A program made the translations under genes and the position numbers. From the NCBI RefSeq assembly GCF_001447355.1, contig NZ_JXBW01000003.1, positions 62,001 to 126,000 on the forward strand: a stretch of 64,000 bases of DNA, in the 5' to 3' direction. The notes below the pieces were generated by a model. The model saw only the letters and a program-made list of their open reading frames with translations, was not told the DNA's origin and searched no databases. This DNA comes from Alicyclobacillus tolerans. GTDB taxonomy: Bacteria; Bacillota; Bacilli; Alicyclobacillales; Alicyclobacillaceae. This document shows, in pieces, positions 24,797 to 34,220 of the stretch. Numbering within the stretch: position 1 is the stretch's first letter; the number at the start of each line of letters is the position of its first letter.

Positions 24797-27004
24797 TTAA
24801 GGCTTAAGCGTCACATCGACACCACTGCCAATGTGAACTGTTGTCCCGGCTGCCACCGACTGCGACACGACATACCCGGAACCAGAAGGATGGATATTCA
24901 ACCCCAAGGCTGCCAACAAATTTGTTGCATCGCGCAGCGAAAGACCCGTCAGATTGGGCATGGCGACCGTCGTGCCCGCCGCGTTTTGCAAGAGGCCATA
25001 AAGCTTACTGCCCTTCGCCACCTGGATCCCTGCCTCTGGCCACTGACGTGTGACCGTACCGCTCGTACCGACAAACATGCCCGTCAAGCCGTCGTTGGCC
25101 AGCGTCTGTTTCGCTTGTGCCGAGGTCATTCCAACGATATTGGGCGTCTCGACGTACTGCACCTGGCCCGCTCCTTGCGTATCCTGAGCGACCGAAATAG
25201 ATCCCGTAGGTGGAATGTGGTAGTAATTCAAACACTCCTGAAGAATGGCCCTAGCTGGCGGAATGGCAACCGTGCTTCCCCACGCCTCGTCGGGAGCCGT
25301 TTTCGGCCAGTACACGGTCACGTAGACAACCACCTTGGGATCATTGGCCGGTGCAAAGCCGATAAACGACGTCTCAAAGCGGTTGCTGTAATACTGACCC
25401 GTCGTCGGATCGACAATCTGCGCGGTACCCGTTTTCCCGGCCACCTCATAACCCGGGATGGCCGCACCACTGTCGATACCATGCTTCGGATCCGAGACAT
25501 CAAGAACCATCGATTGCCGAACTTCGTCGATGACCTGTTGGGATAGGAAGCCATCGCGCACGACCGTAGGCTTTGTCTGTTCAACCACTTTCCCAGATGG
25601 AGTTGTGATTTTCTGCATAATATATGGCCGCATGAGCTTGCCGCCGTTCGCGATGGCGTCCATCGCTGCGATCTGCTGCAATGGGGTCACAGCAATGCCC
25701 TGACCAAATCCGGCCGTCGCCAATTCCAGTTGCCCTTGCTCCGACTTTGGAAAAAGCAAAGATGTCGCTTCATTTGGGAGATCGATCCCGGTCGGTTGCG
25801 TAAAGCCAAACAAGTTGAGGTACTTGTTCATGTTTGGCCACCCCAACGCCAAGGCAATCTTACTGAACCCGACATTCGACGACTCTTCAAGGGCCTGCTG
25901 GAACGTCAACGTTCCCCAGCCTGTATAGTTCCAATCGTGAATCGTCTGATTGTCAATCGTGATTTGACCCGATGTAAACGTCTGATAGAGTCCAATCGAG
26001 TTGGTTTGCAGAGCAGCCGCAAGGACAAACGGCTTAAACGTGGAGCCCGGTTCGAACGCGCTGCTGACAGCCCAATTTTGCGACAAGGCATCAAGGCTGG
26101 CCTTCCAGTACTGATTGGGATTAAAGGTGGGCCGACTCGAAATGGCAAGTATTGCTCCAGTTTGCGGATCGGAAACGATAATGGCCGCATGCGCGGGTTG
26201 GTATTTGGCCATCAGGCTGTCCATCTCGTGCTCGACGTACCCTTGAATCGTATCGTCGATGGTCAATTGGACGTTATCCCCCGGCTTGGCGGCCTGTGTA
26301 ATGTGAATGGAACCAGGCAAGGGTACCCCCGTCGGGTCCTGCTGGTAGGACATCACGCCATTTTTACCTGCCAACAGCTTGTTGTATTCCAATTCGACAC
26401 CGCTTTGCCCAGTGCCCTTTGATACATAACCAATTGCGTTAGCGGCAAACTCATCGTACGGATAAACGCGCTGTTCCGTCGGTGTAAAGGTGATGTCGTT
26501 GTACCATGCAATTTTCTTCGCATCAGGCGCCCATGCATGTGCATTGAATGCAGCAGCCAGCTTCTCTTTGACCGTCGCTTCCACCGGGGTCGGCAGTTGG
26601 ATCCATTCGCTCGGGCGATCGTCGCGGGACAACAATGCGACGAGCGAAGATTCGCTTGTCCCAAGAATGGGTGCGAGTATCGCAGCCGCCTGAGCCGCGT
26701 ACGGCCGCACGTGTTGAAGCTGAATGTCGACGTAATAGGCGGGGACATCGTAGGCTATTTCGTTGCCCTGCGCGTCGAGAATCGCCCCACGCGGTGCAAG
26801 CAGAGGTTTCGTGACATCGATCACTTTATCTGCCGCCTTTTTAAGCGATCTCCCATAAACCTGTTGCACGTCGTACACTCGAAAAACCACAGCCGCAAGA
26901 CTTAAAACCATCATCCCCTGGACAAACCAAATCCGCTGTTTCTCGCGTTTCCAACTCTTTTGGCGCCCTCTGCGGTTGCGGTTCATGTCATACCCATGCT
27001 TCAT
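24797..27004 (-). CDS. pbpB: Division-specific class B penicillin-binding protein PbpB (PBP2B/FtsI)
   Basis: 735-aa septal transpeptidase. It has a basic cytoplasmic N-terminus, one membrane span (about 28-47) and the active-site triad motifs EPGSTFKPFVLAAAL, EESSNVGFSKIA and EVAGKTGTAQIV. Two C-terminal PASTA domains follow (TPNIVGMTSAQAKQTLANDG and MPNLTGLSLRDATNLLAALG), as in B. subtilis PBP2B. It starts 4 bp after the ftsL stop. ATG 26986 (MNRNRRGRQKSW) is an alternative start. Confidence 0.94.
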   Translation of the reverse strand: MKHGYDMNRNRRGRQKSWKREKQRIWFVQGMMVLSLAAVVFRVYDVQQVYGRSLKKAADKVIDVTKPLLAPRGAILDAQGNEIAYDVPAYYVDIQLQHVRPYAAQAAAILAPILGTSESSLVALLSRDDRPSEWIQLPTPVEATVKEKLAAAFNAHAWAPDAKKIAWYNDITFTPTEQRVYPYDEFAANAIGYVSKGTGQSGVELEYNKLLAGKNGVMSYQQDPTGVPLPGSIHITQAAKPGDNVQLTIDDTIQGYVEHEMDSLMAKYQPAHAAIIVSDPQTGAILAISSRPTFNPNQYWKASLDALSQNWAVSSAFEPGSTFKPFVLAAALQTNSIGLYQTFTSGQITIDNQTIHDWNYTGWGTLTFQQALEESSNVGFSKIALALGWPNMNKYLNLFGFTQPTGIDLPNEATSLLFPKSEQGQLELATAGFGQGIAVTPLQQIAAMDAIANGGKLMRPYIMQKITTPSGKVVEQTKPTVVRDGFLSQQVIDEVRQSMVLDVSDPKHGIDSGAAIPGYEVAGKTGTAQIVDPTTGQYYSNRFETSFIGFAPANDPKVVVYVTVYWPKTAPDEAWGSTVAIPPARAILQECLNYYHIPPTGSISVAQDTQGAGQVQYVETPNIVGMTSAQAKQTLANDGLTGMFVGTSGTVTRQWPEAGIQVAKGSKLYGLLQNAAGTTVAMPNLTGLSLRDATNLLAALGLNIHPSGSGYVVSQSVAAGTTVHIGSGVDVTLKP

Positions 27005-27008
27005 CTGC

Positions 27009-27395
27009 TCACTGCCCCGTTTGATCGCTCGGTATCACAATTGGATTTTTGTACTGCATATGAAGTTGGTTGATAGCGACATTCAGAATGTGTGATGGCT
27101 GTTCCAATTGTGCCACCTGCGTCTTAAGCATGGCATTGACCGCCTGCTGTTGCTGAATTTGGGTCTGCAACTGAACGTTGTTTTGATTGATCTCATAGAT
27201 TTGAGCGCCCTTGGCAGCGACCATCCACACGGCGCCAAAACTGACCAAGCAACAGAACGCCAAGCTTACCCGATTGAACCACGCTTGCTTCTTTGCTCTT
27301 TGCTCCTGCTCGTGTTGCCTCCTGCGCTCGTCGACGAGCGGCGTGCGCACAACCGATTCCCGCCGAGTGCGAACCTCCTCCTGTAATGCAGCCAT
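27009..27395 (-). CDS. ftsL: Cell division protein FtsL
   Basis: 128-aa bitopic protein. It has a charged cytoplasmic tail (RRRQHEQEQRAKKQAWFNRV), one membrane span (about 45-66) and an extracellular coiled coil rich in Gln/Asn (YEINQNNVQLQTQIQQQQ) ending with a short conserved NQLHMQYKNP. FtsL forms the FtsL-DivIC-DivIB subcomplex; its partner DivIB is frame shifted in this window. It lies between rsmH and pbpB. Confidence 0.9.
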   Translation of the reverse strand: MAALQEEVRTRRESVVRTPLVDERRRQHEQEQRAKKQAWFNRVSLAFCCLVSFGAVWMVAAKGAQIYEINQNNVQLQTQIQQQQAVNAMLKTQVAQLEQPSHILNVAINQLHMQYKNPIVIPSDQTGQ

Positions 27396-27439
27396 CTCAA
27401 ACCGTTCCTCCCATGCTCAATGCTTGTTTCTTACGTGAT

Positions 27440-28381
27440 TCACAATTTTTCGATCACGCGCAATTTTGCCGAACGGGCTCTTGCGTTTTCTTGCACTTCA
27501 ACGTCGTCTGGCGACACTGGCTTCCGAGTCACAAGCCGCCCCTTCGGTTGTCTGCCGCACTGGCAAACAGGGAGTTCTGGCGGGCAAATACAACCGGTTG
27601 CCAGTTCCTTAAACAGCTGTTTCACAATCCTATCTTCAAGCGAATGGAAGCTGATCACGGCAAGCCTGCCACCGGTACGCAACAGTGAGAACGCCCCCGC
27701 AAGACCTCGCTCAAGTACGCCGAGTTCATCATTGACGGCAATTCGAATGGCCTGGAACGTTCGCCGCGCAGGATGCGGTCCCTTGCGCCTAGCGGGCGCC
27801 GGGATGGCAGCCTTCACAATCTCCGCCAACTCCGTCGTCGTCACAATCGGACGATTGCTTCGAGCCTCCACAATGCGCTGCGCAATTGCACGCGCAAAGC
27901 GCTCTTCGCCGTAGTCGCGGAAAATGCGCGTCAGTTCTGCTTGTGTCCAGCTGTTGACGATATCCGCAGCCGTAAGCTTTGCCGTTTGATCCATGCGCAT
28001 GTCGAGCGGACCCTCGTGCCAATAGCTAAAACCACGTTCTGGCACATCGAACTGCGGAGAGGACACGCCAAGATCAAACATCGCGCCGTCGATCTCTGTG
28101 ACACCTAGACCGGGTAGCCGTTCCGCCATTTCGGCGAAATTTGCATGCACCAACATAAGGCGTTTCGGATAAGCCGCAACCAATGTGGCTGCATTGCGAA
28201 TCGCGATCTCATCTTGATCCATCGCGATCACGCGCCCACCCGGATGCGAACGCTCAAGTAACAGACGCGTATGGCCGCCCCCGCCGAGCGTTGCGTCGAC
28301 GTATACACCACCGGAGCGTGGCGCCAAGGCATCCACGGTTGCCGTCAGCAGTACCGTTTCGTGCCGAAATTCCACCTGCAC
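27440..28381 (-). CDS. rsmH: 16S rRNA (cytosine-1402-N4)-methyltransferase RsmH (MraW)
   Basis: 313-aa SAM-dependent methyltransferase of the MraW family. The SAM loop is YVDATLGGGGHTRLLLE. The catalytic segment includes GAMFDLGVSSPQFDVPERGFSY. The C-terminal LAVISFHSLEDRIVKQLF and PELPVCQCGRQPKGRLVTRK are typical. It starts at GTG 28381 with GAGGTGAT upstream, 18 bp after mraZ. Confidence 0.97.
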   Translation of the reverse strand: MQVEFRHETVLLTATVDALAPRSGGVYVDATLGGGGHTRLLLERSHPGGRVIAMDQDEIAIRNAATLVAAYPKRLMLVHANFAEMAERLPGLGVTEIDGAMFDLGVSSPQFDVPERGFSYWHEGPLDMRMDQTAKLTAADIVNSWTQAELTRIFRDYGEERFARAIAQRIVEARSNRPIVTTTELAEIVKAAIPAPARRKGPHPARRTFQAIRIAVNDELGVLERGLAGAFSLLRTGGRLAVISFHSLEDRIVKQLFKELATGCICPPELPVCQCGRQPKGRLVTRKPVSPDDVEVQENARARSAKLRVIEKL

Positions 28382-28398
28382 ATCACCTCATCGCTGGG

Positions 28399-28836
28399 TT
28401 AAAAGGAGAAATCCACGAGGTTTTCCGCGATTTCCGCAAACGACGACTCAGCTTCGCCCGCGTAGTTTGCCCAGATTTCTGTGTCCCAAATTTCTACGCG
28501 ATTCGACACCCCGAGCAGCGTGCAATCCTTTTGTAACCCGGCGTAGTCGCGCAACTTTTGTGGCAGGAGAATTCGACCTTGTTTGTCGAGTTCGCATTCG
28601 CTCGCTCCTGAAAAAAAGAACCGGACGAACGCACGCGCGTCAGCGCGTGTCATCGGCAATGACTTTAGTTTGCTCTCTAAAACGTTCCACTCATCGCGTG
28701 GGTAGACGAACAGACACTTGTCGAGGCCGCGGGTGACGATGAACGACTCCCCCAAACCGTCGCGAAACTTCGCAGGCACGGTCAGCCGCCCTTTGCTGTC
28801 GAGGGCATGTTCAAATTCACCCATGAACAACGACAC
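28399..28836 (-). CDS. mraZ: Transcriptional regulator MraZ
   Basis: 145-aa AbrB-fold DNA-binding protein with two SpoVT-AbrB repeats, each carrying the DxxGR signature ([16 protein letters not shown] and [19 protein letters not shown]). MraZ represses its own dcw promoter by binding TGGGN direct repeats (known from E. coli), and matching repeats lie just upstream. It starts at GTG 28836 with AGGTGGTGA; internal ATG 28824 (MGEFEHAL) is an alternative. First gene of the dcw operon. Confidence 0.96.
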   Translation of the reverse strand: MSLFMGEFEHALDSKGRLTVPAKFRDGLGESFIVTRGLDKCLFVYPRDEWNVLESKLKSLPMTRADARAFVRFFFSGASECELDKQGRILLPQKLRDYAGLQKDCTLLGVSNRVEIWDTEIWANYAGEAESSFAEIAENLVDFSF

Positions 28837-28858
28837 TCACCACCTGCCTGCTCAAACT

Positions 28859-28891
28859 CCCCACTTTGCCCCACTTTCCACCACGATTATA
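28859..28891 (-). promoter_or_regulatory. dcw promoter -10 with MraZ-type repeat operator
   Basis: On the minus strand a perfect TATAAT (28891-28886) is followed immediately by three G-rich repeats in 10-bp phase: GTGGTG, GTGGGG, GTGGGG (28884-28859). The 10-bp-spaced TGGG pattern is that of MraZ boxes. Their place just after the -10 would block initiation, fitting autorepression. Confidence 0.72.
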
Positions 28892-28957
28892 CCTGTTCGC
28901 CCTCACTTGTGGATCTCCTGCCACAAGTGCCATGGAAATTTTTTAGTTCCCATTCAC

Positions 28958-29000
28958 AAAAAAGGCGACCCAAGCCGCAAATTGCGGCCGGATCGCCCTA
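28958..29000 (-). terminator. Rho-independent terminator after bshC
   Basis: Minus strand hairpin AGGGCGATCC-GGCCGCAA-TTTGCGGCTT-GGGTCGCCT followed by TTTTTT. It lies 20 bp past the bshC stop and insulates bshC from the mraZ promoter. Confidence 0.82.
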
Positions 29001-29019
29001 AACTGACGCCATTTCGCAG

Positions 29020-30654
29020 TTAGTCCACAACGATTTCAAGCACGGCGCCGGGTTGCCCGACGCTCCCCCAGACTGGTAGACTCCCGAACCAATCGCACCC
29101 AAGTTCACTCCACAGGTTCAGCGGCGAAAGGCGGCGCTCCTGTTCATGGCCGTCCGTCCAAAACCAGCGCTCAATGCGGCGCAATTGGCGCACATCGTCG
29201 CCCCGCCGCCGTTCAGCAAGGTGCAACAGTTTCCGACGAAGCTGTGCCCACAGTTCGGCTTCGCGCTTCATGTGCCGCTGCACCAACATATCTACCTGCG
29301 GCCCCAGTTCCCTATACTTGGTCGAAATGTCCAGCAGTCGCTGCCCAATCGCCGCGACTTCTTGCTCCGTGCAAGCCTCGATATCGTTGGCGAGATCGCC
29401 TAATGCATACGTGTACACCAAATCCGCTGGCTCGCGAACCTGCGCAAACTCAATTTGCCAACGAGTCATGGCTCGCCACACACTCGGCACGGCAATCCGC
29501 ATGCGCTGACGCATGATGAGCGGCGGCAATGACCGCTCATGTGCATGAAAGACGGCACGCGCCAAAGCGTGATAAGCAATCTCCGAAGGCCCTCCCACAT
29601 ACGCCAGTGTGGGTAGAAGATAATCTTGAACGACGGGGCGCAATAGGACATTGGCGCTAAACGCGGTCGGTTCTTGTTCGCCCACCGCAAGCCAATCTGA
29701 AATGTTCTTCTCTTCGCCGTGCCCGCGCGTGCGCAACCCCCCATCCGCGCGCTCAAGAACGTAGCGGCGGCCACTTACGACGCGAAAGACCGTACTATGC
29801 AGTGGATCGCGCACGACTTCTGGCACAAATCCACCAGCGACGACCTCTCCGTAGGCCTGCTCCAAGTTGGCCTGCACATCTTCCACATGTTGCAACGCAT
29901 GAGCAAAGGCGGGCCAAGCAAGACGACGCAATGCAGGAAGACATGGATCTAGAAAAACGATTGGATGATTGCGCAACAGCTGTGCGAGCAATCGTGCGTA
30001 CCAGACGGCGAGGGAGTCGCCTTCCTGCCAAGCGGATGCCAGACTGTGTAACAGTTGTGTCTTGTACTCTGCTTCCGGCAAGAGCTGATCAACCTCATGG
30101 ATTGCGCTCACGACCTGCCCCTCGGCAAGCGGGGTATGATAGACCATCTGGTGTGGATCAAAGTGATGCTGCAAGCGAATGCGCGTCACCACATCGTCCC
30201 TGTCGATGACGTAGGCGTGATCGACCTCGCCAAAATCGTGGTCCTCGGAAGCAATCCAGAACACGGGTACGACGGGTCGCGATAAGATCCGTTCCATCTC
30301 GGCCGCAACGCCAATGGCGGACAGCGCCTTACTAATGGAATATAATGGGCCAGTAAAGAGTCCGGCCTGCTGGCCCGTTACGACCGCGACGCTTCGCGGA
30401 TCGAGAAGCTTGGCAATCGCCTCGCGCTGTACAGCGCTCGCGCCAATTTGCAAACTATACACGGTCAAGGCGTCAACCAACTGTTGCCGATGCGCTTGGT
30501 CAAACCAATCCACGACCTTGTCTGCCCGCGTTATGTATGTTGATTCAAGTGTCGGATTCTGCCCATCATACAGGTGGGCGACCGATGCGAAATCGAATAG
30601 ATAAGCGTCCGTCAAGCGGTTGCCAGTCGGCGCTTGATGAATGGTACATTTCAA
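29020..30654 (-). CDS. bshC: Bacillithiol biosynthesis cysteine-adding enzyme BshC
   Basis: 544-aa enzyme of the last bacillithiol step, adding cysteine to GlcN-malate. Conserved blocks are VVTGQQAGLFTGPLYSISKA, PVVPVFWIASEDHDFGEVDH, and the C-terminal-half VLRPVVQDYLLPTLAYVGGP with SEIAYHAL. A long helical/coiled-coil region (about 395-490) carries a run of Arg/Glu. TTG 30654 is the start; AAGGGG sits about 10 bases upstream and there is no ATG before the conserved region. It supports bacillithiol use, linking it to the YpdA gene in the murA element. Confidence 0.95.
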   Translation of the reverse strand: MKCTIHQAPTGNRLTDAYLFDFASVAHLYDGQNPTLESTYITRADKVVDWFDQAHRQQLVDALTVYSLQIGASAVQREAIAKLLDPRSVAVVTGQQAGLFTGPLYSISKALSAIGVAAEMERILSRPVVPVFWIASEDHDFGEVDHAYVIDRDDVVTRIRLQHHFDPHQMVYHTPLAEGQVVSAIHEVDQLLPEAEYKTQLLHSLASAWQEGDSLAVWYARLLAQLLRNHPIVFLDPCLPALRRLAWPAFAHALQHVEDVQANLEQAYGEVVAGGFVPEVVRDPLHSTVFRVVSGRRYVLERADGGLRTRGHGEEKNISDWLAVGEQEPTAFSANVLLRPVVQDYLLPTLAYVGGPSEIAYHALARAVFHAHERSLPPLIMRQRMRIAVPSVWRAMTRWQIEFAQVREPADLVYTYALGDLANDIEACTEQEVAAIGQRLLDISTKYRELGPQVDMLVQRHMKREAELWAQLRRKLLHLAERRRGDDVRQLRRIERWFWTDGHEQERRLSPLNLWSELGCDWFGSLPVWGSVGQPGAVLEIVVD

Positions 30655-30747
30655 GGAGGAATCGCCCCTTCGTTATCCCATGATGGCCAAACCCATCATA
30701 GCAACAAGACAACGGGGAAGTAAAATCGTAAGGAGCTGTAAGATCGA

Positions 30748-31521
30748 TTGAGCCAACATCGACCCTGTCAAAACTGCGCACGTCCTCTCGCCGGACGTAC
30801 CGCAATTGTCACCGGCGCCTCGCGTGGCATTGGCAGAGCCATCGCCATCGGTTTGGCTGCTCGCGGCGCAAATGTAGCCGTGCACTACCACCGTCAAGCC
30901 AGCCTGGCCGCCGAAACGGTGAGCGCATGTCGAGAATACGGTGTGCGGGCGACGGCCATCCAGGCAGACGTCGCGGACGAAACGGACGTCGCAGACCTCC
31001 TGCTCGCCAGCACGGAGTTAGGCCCGCCGAGTATCCTTATCAACAATGCAGGGATTGCGGACTACGGACTGGCTATGGAGATGAGTCTCGCGCGCTTTCA
31101 ACACATCTTGGCTGTCAACCTCACCTCTGTTTTTCTTTGTACCCGTGCCGCCATTCCATATCTTCGACGGCACCCGCACGCTCGCGTCGTCAACATCGCA
31201 TCCATGCACGGAATCGCCGGCGCGGCCATGGAAGCGGCGTATGCGGCTGCGAAAGGCGGCGTGATCGCCTGGACCAAGTCGCTCGCAAAAGAACTTGCGT
31301 CTCTACACATTACGGTCAACGCCATCGCGCCAGGCGCCATTGACACCGACATGTTGGCACCATTTGACGCCGACGAGAAAGCCGCTATCGTCGAAGCGAC
31401 GCCGCTTCATCGCCTTGGCAGCGCAAAGGACGTCGCTGCAGCTGCATTATTTTTGGCCGATCCGGCCGCGGACTTTATCACGGGTCAGGTGATCGGCGTC
31501 AACGGTGGCTTGCTGACGTAA
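30748..31521 (+). CDS. Short-chain dehydrogenase/reductase (FabG-like)
   Basis: 257-aa classical SDR. Cofactor loop VTGASRGIGRAIAIG, NNAG motif (ILINNAGIADYG), catalytic Ser in VVNIASMHGIAG, and the YxxxK pair in AYAAAKGGVIAW. The end, FITGQVIGVNGG, is the FabG-type C-terminus. It could be a 3-oxoacyl-ACP reductase or the EF-P 5-aminopentanone reductase (YmfI-like); sequence alone does not decide. Starts at TTG 30748 with AAGGAG 9 bases upstream. Divergent from bshC, with about 90 bp between them. Confidence 0.88.
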   Translation: MSQHRPCQNCARPLAGRTAIVTGASRGIGRAIAIGLAARGANVAVHYHRQASLAAETVSACREYGVRATAIQADVADETDVADLLLASTELGPPSILINNAGIADYGLAMEMSLARFQHILAVNLTSVFLCTRAAIPYLRRHPHARVVNIASMHGIAGAAMEAAYAAAKGGVIAWTKSLAKELASLHITVNAIAPGAIDTDMLAPFDADEKAAIVEATPLHRLGSAKDVAAAALFLADPAADFITGQVIGVNGGLLT

Positions 31522-31613
31522 TCGAATTGGGGCGTTTGCCCTGCGCATTCGTCAACGCGCTCGCATGAATTGGATCTGTGGCCCTACAAACAGGTGTAAG
31601 GGGAAGCGATCCG

Positions 31614-32162
31614 ATGGCAAAATCACGAGTCAATCAGCGCAAAACAAAAGACGACCGCGGTGCCAGAGGCCACTTTCGAGCCATGGCGCGCGAATTGGGG
31701 CTGACCGAAAGCGAATTTCAGCGTTTGGCCGTGGCCCTGACCAAGACGCTTAAGGGAGCGGCGCTTGTCGGTGAAGCACCTGTATCTGCGCGCGATTTGC
31801 TCGCCATGCTCGAATCTCCCATTGTCCAATCTTTATTTGCAGCCATGATTAGCAGCGTTCTCAAAAACACGACGAGCACGGATCCATCGACCGCGCCGGT
31901 CGAAACGGCACCAAAAGAGCTTCCGCGTCCGCAGCCACCCGCACCTTGGCCGGGACCGTTTGTACAGACACCAATGCCCCCACACGTGCACACCCAGCCA
32001 TCACGCCAGCCGCGAGGCCCGCGTCCGGAAATGCCCAACTGGTACAACACCCCGCCCACAAGCCCTCCCGTCGCGCCTGTGCAACCGACACCTACGCCCG
32101 CTGCTGCACCGGCTCGGTTTGCACGCCAAAGCGGCGCACGTGAATATCGGCGCGCACGTTGA
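31614..32162 (+). CDS. Proline-rich protein of unknown function
   Basis: 182-aa protein, not recognised. The first 90 residues form a basic helical domain starting MAKSRVNQRKTKDDRGARG, with ELGLTESEFQRLAVALTKTL and LLAMLESPIVQSLFAAMISSVL. The second half is very rich in Pro (about 25 prolines, with TPTPAAAPA and PPTSPPVAPV), probably disordered. ATG 31614 follows AAGGGGAAG; the frame is open to 31578. Its 3' end overlaps the convergent Ger(x)C gene by 71 bp. Location beside sporulation/germination genes hints at a spore role, without direct evidence. Confidence 0.6.
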   Translation: MAKSRVNQRKTKDDRGARGHFRAMARELGLTESEFQRLAVALTKTLKGAALVGEAPVSARDLLAMLESPIVQSLFAAMISSVLKNTTSTDPSTAPVETAPKELPRPQPPAPWPGPFVQTPMPPHVHTQPSRQPRGPRPEMPNWYNTPPTSPPVAPVQPTPTPAAAPARFARQSGAREYRRAR

Positions 32163-33357
32163 TCCGTGCGTTTTGCAGGCGCTCCTCCCACGGGAAGGCT
32201 GCAAATTGTTGGTAGGTCGCAAATTGTCCGCGCATAGCCTTGGATACAGGAACGACGTCGGTTTGATCCGCGACCAGGAGGCGCTTTAACAACGACTGCA
32301 TGCGCGTACTCACTTGTTTGTCCAATTCCTTTTCCAAGTGCGCGCGAGCCGTTGGGTCGACATAGTTGCGACTGCTCGAAATGTTGATGACATCGACGTC
32401 CATCGGTACTGAGGCGGTGATTTTTACGGGATTGGTGAGACTGACCTGATATTCCGCAGGCCGTTCTTTGTGCAATTCCAGCCCAATGTCCCGCGACGGA
32501 TCTTCTGGGTCAGACAAATTCAATGTCGCGTGATGCACGCCACCCTGCAACAAACGCAGATAGATACAGTCTTCTCCGGTGAGTGTGTCCACCAGTTTAT
32601 CTCCGCGAAAGACGGCTGCCCCCATCCAGTCGACAGGATTGCCGCCAAGGCGTTCGACTGTCCCCGCCTCATAACTAAGACCAGGCTTATCCGGCAACGA
32701 GCTTCCCTTAACGTATTGATTCAAACTGTAAAGCGGGGCAATTGCATCTTCATGCGGATTTTCCATGCCGTCAATCAGGTCCTGAATCCGGCACACGGGT
32801 GCGACGCCGGTTCGTTGCGATACGAGTGCGACACCGTCCGCGATGCGCGTGATGGCCGTATCCAGCATGGGCTGGAATGCGTCAATCACGTCTTTGGCTT
32901 GTCCGACCGCAACTGAGACCGGTACCGTCCGCCGAAATTCCCGGTAGCGGGTCAGTGGCTCAATGTACGGCTGGATACCTTTTTTCGCGAGATCGCTACC
33001 GAATACGATGAGCGATAGGTGCGAAAACGTCACCGTGCGCTCAATCGATCCGCCGGCAATGACCATCGCCTCGGAAATGCTACGCGCCCGCACGGTTACG
33101 GGCTCTTTGCCAGCCAGTGGCTCCATGCCACCCTTACTGCCGCCACCCGACGGGTTGATAGGTTGAGCAATACGGAACGTACAGTCGATCAGGTTGCCAG
33201 GTGCCGCATCCACACCGAGCACGCTGACAAACGCTTGCTGTTCCAACTCCTGTCGGTCATAACAGCCACCGACAAACATCGGGACACCGCACATCCAGCC
33301 AACAGCAGCCCACTTTGTCAAACGCGGCCACTTGTGCAACCAAGACATTAGTCGCAT
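32092..33357 (-). CDS. Ger(x)C family spore germination lipoprotein
   Basis: 421-aa GerAC-type protein. It starts MRLMSWLHKW with a lipoprotein signal ending in the lipobox FVGGC, then YDRQELEQQAFVSVLGVDAA, the domain-1 signature. SIERTVTFSHLSLIVFGSDLA and the C-terminal helical domain (DPTARAHLEKELDKQVSTRMQSLLKRL) are typical. GerC proteins are the outer lipoprotein subunit of nutrient germinant receptors and usually sit in gerA-gerB-gerC operons. No A or B subunit is next to this one, so it is an orphan. ATG 33357 has GGTGAC upstream; the frame is open to 33417. Confidence 0.88.
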   Translation of the reverse strand: MRLMSWLHKWPRLTKWAAVGWMCGVPMFVGGCYDRQELEQQAFVSVLGVDAAPGNLIDCTFRIAQPINPSGGGSKGGMEPLAGKEPVTVRARSISEAMVIAGGSIERTVTFSHLSLIVFGSDLAKKGIQPYIEPLTRYREFRRTVPVSVAVGQAKDVIDAFQPMLDTAITRIADGVALVSQRTGVAPVCRIQDLIDGMENPHEDAIAPLYSLNQYVKGSSLPDKPGLSYEAGTVERLGGNPVDWMGAAVFRGDKLVDTLTGEDCIYLRLLQGGVHHATLNLSDPEDPSRDIGLELHKERPAEYQVSLTNPVKITASVPMDVDVINISSSRNYVDPTARAHLEKELDKQVSTRMQSLLKRLLVADQTDVVPVSKAMRGQFATYQQFAAFPWEERLQNARINVRADIHVRRFGVQTEPVQQRA

Positions 33358-33431
33358 ATCTGTCACCATCCCAACGATAGGATGGCTTTGGATCTCTTCC
33401 GGCATTCCCACCAACATGAAAAGGAGCAGGC

Positions 33432-34085
33432 TTATTCCGCCCGCTCCATTGGCCCATGCTCAATTCTTTCAAGGTTGCCGAACTCATCAATTTGATACAT
33501 AAAACCTTCGGCCAGCTCAGGTCCAAGCTGCGTATCGTCGAGCAAGGCAGCTTTACGCGCTCGCTCCATAATCTCAACGAGGGCTTTGTAGTCCTGAACC
33601 ACCGTTTCATAGTTCGAGCGCATGCGAGTCAGTTCGTCGCGTAACCTTCTATACTCCTCCTGCAGTTCGCGATAACGGCTCTTCCACTCATTCGCCTGCC
33701 GTTCAGCACTTCGCCAACGCGAAGCCCATTCTTGAGCCGTGTTTTTTTCTTGACGTAAAAAGCGGAGTACCTGCGCCCAAGTCATCAGCGTTGCCGTCGG
33801 ATGATCGACGTCGCCGCCTTCCATCTGGGCTTGCACACGCTCGGATTTGCTCTTCTTGCGTTCCTCTTTCGCCATCTCGATAATTTGGCGCTGCTGCTTG
33901 CGCACGCAGGCGTTCCAGCGAAAGCCGCACGCTGCAGCCGTGCGGCCAAGCCTGCGCGAGGCTTCGTTAAAACCTGCAAGCTGCGTGCTACCTTGTTTAA
34001 TGTGTTTCAAGACAATTTCAGCTAGAATCTCATCGTCTTCCGTCGTCCACGCATCTTGGCGCATGGCTCGAGGCGTCTGGCGCAT
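33432..34085 (-). CDS. rsfA: RsfA family forespore transcriptional regulator
   Basis: 217 aa. The N-terminal Myb/SANT-like domain (MRQDAWTTEDDEILAEIVLKH, then RRLGRTAAACGFRWNACVRK) is the RsfA signature. It is followed by a long coiled coil (about 105-170). RsfA is a SigF-dependent modulator of forespore genes in B. subtilis (family knowledge). ATG 34085 has a strong AAGGAGGATGAC upstream; the open frame to 34181 is not conserved. It is 74 bp upstream of the Ger(x)C gene on the same strand, so the two may share expression in sporulation. Confidence 0.88.
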   Translation of the reverse strand: MRQTPRAMRQDAWTTEDDEILAEIVLKHIKQGSTQLAGFNEASRRLGRTAAACGFRWNACVRKQQRQIIEMAKEERKKSKSERVQAQMEGGDVDHPTATLMTWAQVLRFLRQEKNTAQEWASRWRSAERQANEWKSRYRELQEEYRRLRDELTRMRSNYETVVQDYKALVEIMERARKAALLDDTQLGPELAEGFMYQIDEFGNLERIEHGPMERAE

Positions 34086-34220
34086 GATGTCATCCTCCTT
34101 AAAAGCCTCGCTAACGAGACCAACGTTCCGATACATTCGTTCTGTCGTGGTTATCACGACGCTATCATTTGTTATAACCACTTGTAAGAATGATTAAACG
34201 TATCGCAACCAAAGAGGGCA

